From Euwallacea fornicatus (Eukaryota; Arthropoda; Insecta; Coleoptera; Curculionidae): a DNA stretch of 64,000 nucleotides. Location: contig NW_027096047.1 in the NCBI RefSeq assembly GCF_040115645.1, forward strand, positions 434,001 to 498,000. The letters are read 5' to 3'. Made by a program: the position numbers and the translations under genes. Below are positions 12,136-25,858 of the stretch, piece by piece. Numbering within the stretch: position 1 is the stretch's first letter; every line of letters starts with the position of its first letter. The notes beneath the pieces are model-generated. The model was given only the letters and a program-made list of their open reading frames with translations, was not told the origin of the DNA and made no database searches.

Positions 12136-15100
12136 ACACATTGTTTAACAAATTTGGTCCATATTTGCCGAAGTTACCGAGCTTCAAAGTTTGAAAAATC
12201 ACAAAATATGTGTGTTTGAGCACATAAAGTACTATTATTCTTGGAAATTCAACAAGATGCAATCATGATGTGTAGTGTCATTTTAAAGACCTCGTCGAGC
12301 TGATGAATTTGACACTTTGTTTAACAAATTTGGTCCACATTTGCCGAAGTTACCGAGCTTCAAAGTTTGAAAAGTCACAAAAGATGTGTGTTTGAGCACA
12401 TAAAGTACAATTTTTCTTGGAAGTTCAACAAGATGCAATCATGATGTGTTGTGTCATTTTAAAGATGTCGTCGAGCTGATTAATTTCACACATTGTTTAA
12501 CAAATTTGGTCCATATTTGCCGAAGTTACCGAGCTTCAAAGTTTGAAAAGTCACAAAATATGTGTGTTTGAGCACATATAGTACTATTTTTCTTGGAAGT
12601 TCAACAAGATGCAATCATGATGTGTTGTGTCATTTTAAAGATCTCGTCGAGCTGATTAATTTGACACTTTGTTTAACAAATTTGGTCCACATTTGCGGAA
12701 GTTACCGAGCTTCAAAGTTTGAAGTCACAAAATATGTGTGTTTGAGCACATAAAGTACTATTATTCTTGGAAATTCAACAAGATGCAATCATGATGTGTA
12801 GTGTCATTTTAAAGACCTCGTCGAGCTGATGAATTTGACACTTTGTTTAACAAATTTGGTCCATATTTGCCGAAGTTACCGAGCTTCAAAGTTTGAAAAG
12901 TCACAAAAGATGGGTGTTTGAGCACATAAAGTACAATTTTTCTTGGAAGTTCAACAAGATGCAATCATGATCTGTTGTGTCATTTTAAAGATGTCGTCGA
13001 GCTGATTAATTTCACACATTGTTTAACAAATTTGGTCCATATTTGCCGAAGTTACCGAGCTTCAAAGTTTGAAAAGTCACAAAATATGTGTGTTTGAGCA
13101 CATAAAGTACTATTTTTCTTGGAAGTTCAACAAGATGCAATCATGATGTGTTGTGTCATTTTAAAGATCTCGTCGAGCTGATTAATTTGACACTTTGTTT
13201 AACAAATTTGGTCCACATTTGCGGAAGTTACCGAGCTTCAAAGTTTGAAAAGTCACAAAATATGTGTGTTTGAGCACATAAAGTACTATTATTCTTGGAA
13301 ATTCAACAAGATGCAATCATGATGTGTAGTGTCATTTTAAAGACCTCGTCGAGCTGATGAATTTGACACTTTGTTTAACAAATTTGGTCCATATTTGCCG
13401 AAGTTACCGAGCTTCAAAGTTTGAAAAGTCACAAAAGATGGGTGTTTGAGCACATAAAGTACAATTTTTCTTGGAAGTTCAACAAGATGCAATCATGATC
13501 TGTTGTGTCATTTTAAAGATGTCGTCGAGCTGATTAATTTCACACATTGTTTAACAAATTTGGTCCATATTTGCCGAAGTTACCGAGCTTCAAAGTTTGA
13601 AGTCACAAAATATGTGTGTTTGAGCTCATAAAGTACTATTTTTCTTGGAAGTTCAACAAGATGCAATCATGATGTGTTGTGTCATTTTAAAGATGTCGTC
13701 GAGCTGATTAATTTCACACATTGTTTAACAAATTTGGTCCACATTTGCCGAAGTTACCGAGCTTCAAAGTTTGAAAAGTCACAAAATATGTGTGTTTGAG
13801 CTCATAAAGTACTATTTTTCTTGGAAGTTCAACAAGATGCAATCATGATCTGTTGTGTCATTTTAAAGATGTCGTCGAGCTGATTAATTTGACACTTTGT
13901 TTAACAAATTTGGTCCACATTTGCCGAAGTTACCGAGCTTCAAAGTTTGAAAAATCACAAAATATGTGTGTTTGAGCACATATAGTACTATTTTTCTTGG
14001 AAGTTCAACAAGATACAATCATGATGTGTTGTGTCATTTTAAAGACCTCGTCGAGCTGATGAATTTGACACTTTGTTTAACAAATTTGGTCCATATTTGC
14101 CGAAGTTACCGAGCTTCAAAGTTTGAAAAGTCACAAAATATGTGTGTTTGAGCTCATAAAGTACTATTTTTCTTGGAAGTTCAACAAGATGCAATCATGA
14201 TGTGTTGTGTCATTTTAAAGATCTCGTCGAGCTGATTAATTTGACACTTTGTTTAACAAATTTGATCCACATTTGCGGAAGTTACCGAGCTTCAAAGTTT
14301 GAAAAGTCACAAAATATGTGTGTTTGAGCACATAAAGTACTATTATTCTTGGAAATTCAACAAGATGCAATCATGATGTGTAGTGTCATTTTAAAGACCT
14401 CGTCGAGCTGATGAATTTGACACTTTGTTTAACAAATTTGGTCCACATTTGCCGAAGTTACCGAGCTTCAAAGTTTGAAAAGTCACAAAATATGTGTGTT
14501 TGAGCTCATAAAGTACTATTTTTCTTGGAAGTTCAACAAGATGCAATCATGATCTGTTGTGTCATTTTAAAGATGTCGTCGAGCTGATTAATTTGACACT
14601 TTGTTTAACAAATTTGGTCCACATTTGCCGAAGTTACCGAGCTTCAAAGTTTGAAAAGTCACAAAATATGTGTGTTTGAGCTCATAAAGTACTATTTTTC
14701 TTGGAAGTTCAACAAGATACAATCATGATGTGTTGTGTCATTTTAAAGATGTCGTCGAGCTGATTAATTTCACACATTGTTTAACAAATTTGGTCCATAT
14801 TTGCCGAAGTTACCGAGCTTCAAAGTTTGAAAAATCACAAAATATGTGTGTTTGAGCACATATAGTACTATTTTTCTTGGAAGGTCAACAAGATGCATCA
14901 TGATGTGTTGTGACATCTTCAAAATCTTGTCGAGCTACTTAATTTGACACATTGTTTAACAAATTTGGCCCACATTTGCCGAAGTTACCGAGCTTCAAAG
15001 TTTGAAAAGTCACAAAATATGTGTGTTTGAGCACATAAAGTACTATTATTCTTGGAAATTCAACAAGATGCAATCATGATGTGTTGTGTCATTTTAAAGA

Positions 15101-18100
15101 TCTCGTCGAGCTGATTAATTTGACACTTTGTTTAACAAATTTGGTCCACATTTGCGGAAGTTACCGAGCTTCAAAGTTTGAAAAGTCACAAAATATGTGT
15201 GTTTGAGCACATAAAGTACTATTATTCTTGGAAATTCAACAAGATGCAATCATGATGTGTAGTGTCATTTTAAAGACCTCGTCGAGCTGATGAATTTGAC
15301 ACTTTGTTTAACAAATTTGGTCCATATTTGCCGAAGTTACCGAGCTTCAAAGTTTGAAAAGTCACAAAAGATGGGTGTTTGAGCACATAAAGTACAATTT
15401 TTCTTGGAAGTTCAACAAGATGCAATCATGATCTGTTGTGTCATTTTAAAGATGTCGTCGAGCTGATTAATTTCACACATTGTTTAACAAATTTGGTCCA
15501 TATTTGCCGAAGTTACCGAGCTTCAAAGTTTGAAAAGTCACAAAATATGTGTGTTTGAGCACATAAAGTACTATTTTTCTTGGAAGTTCAACAAGATGCA
15601 ATCATGATGTGTTGTGTCATTTTAAAGATCTCGTCGAGCTGATTAATTTGACACTTTGTTTAACAAATTTGGTCCACATTTGCGGAAGTTACCGAGCTTC
15701 AAAGTTTGAAAAGTCACAAAATATGTGTGTTTGAGCACATAAAGTACTATTATTCTTGGAAATTCAACAAGATGCAATCATGATGTGTAGTGTCATTTTA
15801 AAGACCTCGTCGAGCTGATGAATTTGACACTTTGTTTAACAAATTTGGTCCATATTTGCCGAAGTTACCGAGCTTCAAAGTTTGAAAAGTCACAAAAGAT
15901 GGGTGTTTGAGCACATAAAGTACAATTTTTCTTGGAAGTTCAACAAGATGCAATCATGATCTGTTGTGTCATTTTAAAGATGTCGTCGAGCTGATTAATT
16001 TGACACTTTGTTTAACAAATTTGGTCCATATTTGCCGAAGTTACCGAGCTTCAAAGTTTGAAAAGTCACAAAAGATGGGTGTTTGAGCACATAAAGTACA
16101 ATTTTTCTTGGAAGTTCAACAAGATGCAATCATGATCTGTTGTGTCATTTTAAAGATGTCGTCGAGCTGATTAATTTGACACTTTGTTTAACAAATTTGG
16201 TCCATATTTGCCGAAGTTACCGAGCTTCAAAGTTTGAAAAGTCACAAAATATGTGTGTTTGAGCACATAAAGTACTATTTTTCTTGGAAGTTCAACAAGA
16301 TGCAATCATGATGTGTTGTGTCATTTTAAAGATCTCGTCGAGCTGATTAATTTGACACTTTGTTTAACAAATTTGGTCCACATTTGCGGAAGTTACCGAG
16401 CTTCAAAGTTTGAAAAGTCACAAAATATGTGTGTTTGAGCACATAAAGTACTATTATTCTTGGAAATTCAACAAGATGCAATCATGATGTGTAGTGTCAT
16501 TTTAAAGACCTCGTCGAGCTGATGAATTTGACACTTTGTTTAACAAATTTGGTCCATATTTGCCGAAGTTACCGAGCTTCAAAGTTTGAAAAGTCACAAA
16601 AGATGGGTGTTTGAGCACATAAAGTACAATTTTTCTTGGAAGTTCAACAAGATGCAATCATGATGTGTTGTGTCATTTTAAAGATGTCGTCGAGCTGATT
16701 AATTTCACACATTGTTTAACAAATTTGGTCCACATTTGCCGAAGTTACCGAGCTTCAAAGTTTGAAAAGTCACAAAATATGTGTGTTTGAGCTCATAAAG
16801 TACTATTTTTCTTGGAAGTTCAACAAGATGCAATCATGATCTGTTGTGTCATTTTAAAGATGTCGTCGAGCTGATTAATTTGACACTTTGTTTAACAAAT
16901 TTGGTCCACATTTGCCGAAGTTACCGAGCTTCAAAGTTTGAAAAATCACAAAATATGTGTGTTTGAGCACATATAGTACTATTTTTCTTGGAAGTTCAAC
17001 AAGATACAATCATGATGTGTTGTGTCATTTTAAAGACCTCGTCGAGCTGATGAATTTGACACTTTGTTTAACAAATTTGGTCCACATTTGCCGAAGTTAC
17101 CGAGCTTCAAAGTTTGAAAAGTCACAAAATATGTGTGTTTGAGCTCATAAAGTACTATTTTTCTTGGAAGTTCAACAAGATGCAATCATGATCTGTTGTG
17201 TCATTTTAAAGATGTCGTCGAGCTGATTAATTTGACACTTTGTTTAACAAATTTGGTCCACATTTGCCGAAGTTACCGAGCTTCAAAGTTTGAAAAGTCA
17301 CAAAATATGTGTGTTTGAGCTCATAAAGTACTATTTTTCTTGGAAGTTCAACAAGATACAATCATGATGTGTTGTGTCATTTTAAAGATGTCGTCGAGCT
17401 GATTAATTTCACACATTGTTTAACAAATTTGGTCCATATTTGCCGAAGTTACCGAGCTTCAAAGTTTGAAAAATCACAAAATATGTGTGTTTGAGCACAT
17501 ATAGTACTATTTTTCTTGGAAGGTCAACAAGATGCATCATGATGTGTTGTGACATCTTCAAAATCTTGTCGAGCTACTTAATTTGACACATTGTTTAACA
17601 AATTTGGCCCACATTTGCCGAAGTTACCGAGCTTCAAAGTTTGAAAAGTCACAAAATATGTGTGTTTGAGCACATAAAGTACTATTATTCTTGGAAATTC
17701 AACAAGATGCAATCATGATGTGTTGTGTCATTTTAAAGATCTCGTCGAGCTGATTAATTTGACACTTTGTTTAACAAATTTGGTCCACATTTGCGGAAGT
17801 TACCGAGCTTCAAAGTTTGAAAAGTCACAAAATATGTGTGTTTGAGCACATAAAGTACTATTATTCTTGGAAATTCAACAAGATGCAATCATGATGTGTA
17901 GTGTCATTTTAAAGACCTCGTCGAGCTGATGAATTTGACACTTTGTTTAACAAATTTGGTCCATATTTGCCGAAGTTACCGAGCTTCAAAGTTTGAAAAG
18001 TCACAAAAGATGGGTGTTTGAGCACATAAAGTACAATTTTTCTTGGAAGTTCAACAAGATGCAATCATGATCTGTTGTGTCATTTTAAAGATGTCGTCGA

Positions 18101-21100
18101 GCTGATTAATTTCACACATTGTTTAACAAATTTGGTCCATATTTGCCGAAGTTACCGAGCTTCAAAGTTTGAAGTCACAAAATATGTGTGTTTGAGCTCA
18201 TAAAGTACTATTTTTCTTGGAAGTTCAACAAGATGCAATCATGATGTGTTGTGTCATTTTAAAGATGTCGTCGAGCTGATTAATTTCACACATTGTTTAA
18301 CAAATTTGGTCCATATTTGCCGAAGTTACCGAGCTTCAAAGTTTGAAAAGTCACAAAATATGTGTGTTTGAGCACATAAAGTACTATTTTTCTTGGAAGT
18401 TCAACAAGATGCAATCATGATGTGTTGTGTCATTTTAAAGATCTCGTCGAGCTGATTAATTTGACACTTTGTTTAACAAATTTGGTCCACATTTGCGGAA
18501 GTTACCGAGCTTCAAAGTTTGAAAAGTCACAAAATATGTGTGTTTGAGCACATAAAGTACTATTATTCTTGGAAATTCAACAAGATGCAATCATGATGTG
18601 TAGTGTCATTTTAAAGACCTCGTCGAGCTGATGAATTTGACACTTTGTTTAACAAATTTGGTCCATATTTGCCGAAGTTACCGAGCTTCAAAGTTTGAAA
18701 AGTCACAAAAGATGGGTGTTTGAGCACATAAAGTACAATTTTTCTTGGAAGTTCAACAAGATGCAATCATGATCTGTTGTGTCATTTTAAAGATGTCGTC
18801 GAGCTGATTAATTTCACACATTGTTTAACAAATTTGGTCCATATTTGCCGAAGTTACCGAGCTTCAAAGTTTGAAGTCACAAAAGATGGGTGTTTGAGCA
18901 CATAAAGTACAATTTTTCTTGGAAGTTCAACAAGATGCAATCATGATCTGTTGTGTCATTTTAAAGATGTCGTCGAGCTGATTAATTTCACACATTGTTT
19001 AACAAATTTGGTCCACATTTGCCGAAGTTACCGAGCTTCAAAGTTTGAAAAGTCACAAAATATGTGTGTTTGAGCTCATAAAGTACTATTTTTCTTGGAA
19101 GTTCAACAAGATGCAATCATGATCTGTTGTGTCATTTTAAAGATGTCGTCGAGCTGATTAATTTGACACTTTGTTTAACAAATTTGGTCCATATTTGCCG
19201 AAGTTACCGAGCTTCAAAGTTTGAAAAGTCACAAAATATGTGTGTTTGAGCTCATAAAGTACTATTTTTCTTGGAAGTTCAACAAGATACAATCATGATG
19301 TGTTGTGTCATTTTAAAGACCTCGTCGAGCTGATGAATTTGACACTTTGTTTAACAAATTTGGTCCATATTTGCCGAAGTTACCGAGCTTCAAAGTTTGA
19401 AAAGTCACAAAATATGTGTGTTTGAGCTCATAAAGTACTATTTTTCTTGGAAGTTCAACAAGATGCAATCATGATGTGTTGTGTCATTTTAAAGATCTCG
19501 TCGAGCTGATTAATTTGACACTTTGTTTAACAAATTTGGTCCACATTTGCGGAAGTTACCGAGCTTCAAAGTTTGAAAAGTCACAAAATATGTGTGTTTG
19601 AGCACATAAAGTACTATTATTCTTGGAAATTCAACAAGATGCAATCATGATGTGTAGTGTCATTTTAAAGACCTCGTCGAGCTGATGAATTTGACACTTT
19701 GTTTAACAAATTTGGTCCACATTTGCCGAAGTTACCGAGCTTCAAAGTTTGAAAAGTCACAAAATATGTGTGTTTGAGCTCATAAAGTACTATTTTTCTT
19801 GGAAGTTCAACAAGATGCAATCATGATCTGTTGTGTCATTTTAAAGATGTCGTCGAGCTGATTAATTTGACACTTTGTTTAACAAATTTGGTCCATATTT
19901 GCCGAAGTTACCGAGCTTCAAAGTTTGAAGTCACAAAATATGTGTGTTTGAGCTCATAAAGTACTATTTTTCTTGGAAGTTCAACAAGATGCAATCATGA
20001 TGTGTTGTGTCATTTTAAAGATGTCGTCGAGCTGATTAATTTCACACATTGTTTAACAAATTTGGTCCATATTTGCCGAAGTTACCGAGCTTCAAAGTTT
20101 GAAAAGTCACAAAATATGTGTGTTTGAGCACATAAAGTACTATTTTTCTTGGAAGTTCAACAAGATGCAATCATGATGTGTTGTGTCATTTTAAAGATCT
20201 CGTCGAGCTGATTAATTTGACACTTTGTTTAACAAATTTGGTCCACATTTGCGGAAGTTACCGAGCTTCAAAGTTTGAAAAGTCACAAAATATGTGTGTT
20301 TGAGCACATAAAGTACTATTATTCTTGGAAATTCAACAAGATGCAATCATGATGTGTAGTGTCATTTTAAAGACCTCGTCGAGCTGATGAATTTGACACT
20401 TTGTTTAACAAATTTGGTCCATATTTGCCGAAGTTACCGAGCTTCAAAGTTTGAAAAGTCACAAAAGATGGGTGTTTGAGCACATAAAGTACAATTTTTC
20501 TTGGAAGTTCAACAAGATGCAATCATGATCTGTTGTGTCATTTTAAAGATGTCGTCGAGCTGATGAATTTGACACTTTGTTTAACAAATTTGGTCCATAT
20601 TTGCCGAAGTTACCGAGCTTCAAAGTTTGAAAAGTCACAAAATATGTGTGTTTGAGCTCATAAAGTACTATTTTTCTTGGAAGTTCAACAAGATGCAATC
20701 ATGATGTGTTGTGTCATTTTAAAGATCTCGTCGAGCTGATTAATTTGACACATTGTTTAACAAATTTGGTCCATATTTGCCGAAGTTACCGAGCTTCAAA
20801 GTTTGAAGTCACAAAAGATGGGTGTTTGAGCACATAAAGTACAATTTTTCTTGGAAGTTCAACAAGATGCAATCATGATCTGTTGTGTCATTTTAAAGAT
20901 GTCGTCGAGCTGATTAATTTCACACATTGTTTAACAAATTTGGTCCACATTTGCCGAAGTTACCGAGCTTCAAAGTTTGAAAAGTCACAAAATATGTGTG
21001 TTTGAGCTCATAAAGTACTATTTTTCTTGGAAGTTCAACAAGATGCAATCATGATCTGTTGTGTCATTTTAAAGATGTCGTCGAGCTGATTAATTTGACA

Positions 21101-22854
21101 CTTTGTTTAACAAATTTGGTCCACATTTGCCGAAGTTACCGAGCTTCAAAGTTTGAAAAATCACAAAATATGTGTGTTTGAGCTCATAAAGTACTATTTT
21201 TCTTGGAAGTTCAACAAGATGCAATCATGATGTGTTGTGTCATTTTAAAGACCTCGTCGAGCTGATGAATTTGACACTTTGTTTAACAAATTTGGTCCAT
21301 ATTTGCCGAAGTTACCGAGCTTCAAAGTTTGAAAAGTCACAAAATATGTGTGTTTGAGCTCATAAAGTACTATTTTTCTTGGAAGTTCAACAAGATGCAA
21401 TCATGATGTGTTGTGTCATTTTAAAGATCTCGTCGAGCTGATTAATTTGACACTTTGTTTAACAAATTTGATCCACATTTGCGGAAGTTACCGAGCTTCA
21501 AAGTTTGAAAAGTCACAAAATATGTGTGTTTGAGCACATAAAGTACTATTATTCTTGGAAATTCAACAAGATGCAATCATGATGTGTAGTGTCATTTTAA
21601 AGACCTCGTCGAGCTGATGAATTTGACACTTTGTTTAACAAATTTGGTCCACATTTGCCGAAGTTACCGAGCTTCAAAGTTTGAAAAGTCACAAAATATG
21701 TGTGTTTGAGCTCATAAAGTACTATTTTTCTTGGAAGTTCAACAAGATGCAATCATGATCTGTTGTGTCATTTTAAAGATGTCGTCGAGCTGATTAATTT
21801 GACACTTTGTTTAACAAATTTGGTCCACATTTGCCGAAGTTACCGAGCTTCAAAGTTTGAAAAGTCACAAAATATGTGTGTTTGAGCACATATAGTACTA
21901 TTTTTCTTGGAAGTTCAACAAGATACAATCATGATGTGTTGTGTCATTTTAAAGATGTCGTCGAGCTGATTAATTTCACACATTGTTTAACAAATTTGGT
22001 CCATATTTGCCGAAGTTACCGAGCTTCAAAGTTTGAAAAATCACAAAATATGTGTGTTTGAGCACATATAGTACTATTTTTCTTGGAAGGTCAACAAGAT
22101 GCATCATGATGTGTTGTGACATCTTCAAAATCTTGTCGAGCTACTTAATTTGACACATTGTTTAACAAATTTGGCCCACATTTGCCGAAGTTACCGAGCT
22201 TCAAAGTTTGAAAAGTCACAAAATATGTGTGTTTGAGCACATAAAGTACAATTTTTCTTGGAAATTCAACAAGATGCAATCATGATGTGTTGTGTCATTT
22301 TAAAGATCTCGTCGAGCTGATTAATTTGACACTTTGTTTAACAAATTTGGTCCATATTTGCCGAAGTTACCGAGCTTCAAAGTTTGAAAAGTCACAAAAG
22401 ATGGGTGTTTGAGCACATAAAGTACAATTTTTCTTGGAAGTTCAACAAGATGCAATCATGATCTGTTGTGTCATTTTAAAGATGTCGTCGAGCTGATTAA
22501 TTTCACACATTGTTTAACAAATTTGGTCCATATTTGCCGAAGTTACCGAGCTTCAAAGTTTGAAGTCACAAAATATGTGTGTTTGAGCTCATAAAGTACT
22601 ATTTTTCTTGGAAGTTCAACAAGATGCAATCATGATGTGTTGTGTCATTTTAAAGATGTCGTCGAGCTGATTAATTTCACACATTGTTTAACAAATTTGG
22701 TCCACATTTGCCGAAGTTACCGAGCTTCAAAGTTTGAAAAGTCACAAAATATGTGTGTTTGAGCACATAAAGTACTATTATTCTTGGAAATTCAACAAGA
22801 TGCAATCATGATCTGTTGTGTCATTTTAAAGATGTCGTCGAGCTGATTAATTTG

Positions 22855-25506
22855 ACACTTTGATTAACAAATTTGGTCCACATTTGCCGAAGTTACCGAG
22901 CTTCAAAGTTTGAAAAGTCACAAAATATGTGTGTTTGAGCACATAAAGTACTATTATTCTTGGAAATTCAACAAGATGCAATCATGATGTGTTGTGTCAT
23001 TTTAAAGATCTCATCGAGCTGATTAATTTGACACTTTGTTTAACAAATTTGGTCCACATTTGCCGAAGTTACCGAGCTTCAAAGTTTGAAAAGTCACAAA
23101 ATATGTGTGTTTGAGCACATAAAGTACTATTATTCTTGGAAATTCAACAAGATGCAATCATGATGTGTTGTGTCATTTTAAAGATCTCGTCGAGCTGATT
23201 AATTTGACACTTTGTTTAACAAATTTGGTCCACATTTGCCGAAGTTACCGAGCTTCAAAGTTTGAAAAGTCACAAAATATGTGTGTTTGAGCACATAAAG
23301 TACTATTTTTCTTGGAAATTCAACAAGATGCAATCATGATGTGTTGTGTCATTTTAAAGATCTCGTCGAGCTGATTAATTTGACACTTTGTTTAACAAAT
23401 TTGGTCCACATTTGCCGAAGTTACCGAGCTTCAAAGTTTGAAAAGTCACAAAATATGTGTGTTTGAGCACATAAAGTACTATTTTTCTTGGAAGTTCAAC
23501 AAGATGCAATCATGATGGGTTGTGAAATCTTCAAAATCTTGTCGTCGAGCTGATTAATTTGACACATTGTTTAACAAATTTGGTCCACATTTGCCGAAGT
23601 TACCGAGCTTCAAAGTTTGAAAAGTCACAAAATATGTGTGTTTGAGCACATAAAGTACTATTTTTCTTGGAAATTCAACAAGATGCAATCATGATGTGTT
23701 GTGTCATTTTAAAGATCTCGTCGAGCTGATTAATTTGACACTTTGTTTAACAAATTTGGTCCACATTTGCCGAAGTTACCGAGCTTCAAAGTTTGAAAAG
23801 TCACAAAATATGTGTGTTTGAGCACATAAAGTACTATTTTTCTTGGAAGTTCAACAAGATGCAATCATGATGTGTTGTGACATCTTCAAAATCTTGTCGA
23901 GCTACTTAATTTGTCACTTTGTTTAACAAATTTGGTCCACATTTGCCGAAGTTACCGAGCTTCAAAGTTTGAAAAGTCACAAAAGATGTGTGTTTGAGCA
24001 CATAAAGTACAATTTTTCTTGGAAGTTCAACAAGATGCAATCATGATGTGTTGTGAAATCTTCAAAATCTTGTCGTCGAGCTGATTAATTTGACACTTTA
24101 TTTAACAAATTTGGTCCACATTTGCCGAAGTTACCGAGCTTCAAAGTTTGAAAAGTCACAAAATATGTGTGTTTGAGCACATAAAGTACAATTTTTCTTG
24201 GAAGTTCAACAAGATGCAATCATGATGTGTTGTGAAATCTTCAAAATCTTGTCGTCGAGCTGATTAATTTGACACTTTGTTTAACAAATTTGGTCCACAT
24301 TTGCCGAAGTTACCGAGCTTCAAAGTTTGAAAAGTCACAAAATATGTGTGTTTGAGCACATAAAGTACAATTTTTCTTGGAAGTTCAACAAGATGCAATC
24401 ATGATGTGTTGTGAAATCTTCAAAATCTTGTCGTCGAGCTACTTAATTTGTCACTTTGTTTAACAAATTTGGTCCACATTTGCCGAAGTTACCGAGCTTC
24501 AAAGTTTGAAAAGTCACAAAAGATGTGTGTTTGAGCACATAAAGTACAATTTTTCTTGGAAGTTCAACAAGATGCAATCATGATGTGTTGTGACATCTTC
24601 AAAATCTTGTCGAGCTACTTAATTTGTCACTTTGTTTAACAAATTTGGTCCACATTTGCCGAAGTTACCGAGCTTCAAAGTTTGAAAAGTCACAAAATAT
24701 GTGTGTTTGAGCACATAAAGTACAATTTTTCTTGGAAGTTCAACAAGATGCAATCATGATGTGTTGTGACATCTTCAAAATCTTGTCGAGCTACTTAATT
24801 TGTCACTTTGTTTAACAAATTTGGTCCACATTTGCCGAAGTTACCGAGCTTCAAAGTTTGAAAAGTCACAAAATATGTGTGTTTGAGCACATAAAGTACA
24901 ATTTTTCTTGGAAGTTCAACAAGATGCAATCATGATGTGTTGTGTCATTTTAAAGATCTCGTCGAGCTGATTAATTTGACACTTTGTTTAACAAATTTGG
25001 TCCACATTTGCCGAAGTTACCGAGCTTCAAAGTTTGAAAAGTCACAAAATATGTGTGTTTGAGCACATAAAGTACTATTATTCTTGGAAATTCAACAAGA
25101 TGCAATCATGATGTGTTGTGTCATTTTAAAGATGTCGTCGAGCTGATTAATTTGACACTTTGTTTAACAAATTTGGTCCACATTTGCCGAAGTTACCGAG
25201 CTTCAAAGTTTGAAAAGTCACAAAAGATGTGTGTTTGAGCACATAAAGTACTATTATTCTTGGAAATTCAACAAGATGCAATCATGATGTGTTGTGTCAT
25301 TTTAAAGATCTCGTCGAGCTGATTAATTTGACACTTTGTTTAACAAATTTGGCCCACATTTGCCGAAGTTACCGAGCTTCAAAGTTTGAAAAGTCACAAA
25401 AGATGTGTGTTTGAGCACATAAAGTACAATTTTTCTTGGAAGTTCAACAAGATGCAATCATGATGTGTTGTGTCATTTTAAAGATCTCATCGAGCTGATT
25501 AATTTG
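22855..25506 (+). repeat. Mixed satellite block 2
   Basis: About 15 monomers without a regular higher-order period. The CACACATT, TTGCGGAAG and CCATA variants that mark the previous block stop at its left edge, where a TTTGATTAAC junction occurs. The block contains four 179-bp hybrid monomers and several ACATCTTC-class monomers. Near 24098 there is a single TTTATTTAAC variant. No gene or mobile element is visible. Confidence 0.8.
23914..24450 (+). repeat. Run of three 179-bp hybrid monomers
   Basis: Monomers 23914-24092, 24093-24271 and 24272-24450 all carry GTGAAATCTTC followed by CTTGTCGTCGAGC and are 3 bp longer than normal. The first two end in GCTGATTAA; the third ends in GCTACTTAA, so it is a further recombinant. 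A separate copy stands at 23383-23561. Tandem identical-length copies indicate that one hybrid expanded locally by single-monomer duplication. Confidence 0.9.
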
Positions 25507-25858
25507 ACACTTTGTTTAACAAATTTGGTCCACATTTGCCGAAGTTACCGAGCTTCAAAGTTTGAAAAGTCACAAAATATGTGTGTTTGAGCTCATAAAG
25601 TACTATTATTCTTGGAAATTCAACAAGATGCAATCATGATGTGTTGTGTCATTTTAAAGATCTCGTCGAGCTGATTAATTTGACACTTTGTTTAACAAAT
25701 TTGGTCCACATTTGCCGAAGTTACCGAGCTTCAAAGTTTGAAAAGTCACAAAATATGTGTGTTTGAGCTCATAAAGTACTATTATTCTTGGAAATTCAAC
25801 AAGATGCAATCATGATGTGTTGTGTCATTTTAAAGATGTCGTCGAGCTGATTAATTTG

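Larger units (their letters stand above)
8448..22854 (+). repeat. P-Q-R-S higher-order repeat block
   Basis: About 82 monomers dominated by four types. P has C34>G (TTGCGGAAG), GAGCACA, TATTATTC, GTGTAGTG, GACCTCG and GATGAA. Q has CCATA, AAAAGATGGG, TACAATTTTT, GATCTG and GATGTCG. R has CCATA and the 2-bp deletion (GAAGTCAC), GAGCTC and GATGTCG. S has CCATA, TATTTTTC and GATCTCG. The junction after Q and R is usually TTTCACACATTG. TTGCGGAAG marks 16 monomers, spaced 526-528, 702-704, 879, 1054, 1230 or 1406-1407 bp, so the four-mer frame is repeatedly shortened, extended or interrupted. A unique CACCCATTG lies near 9850. Confidence 0.85.
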
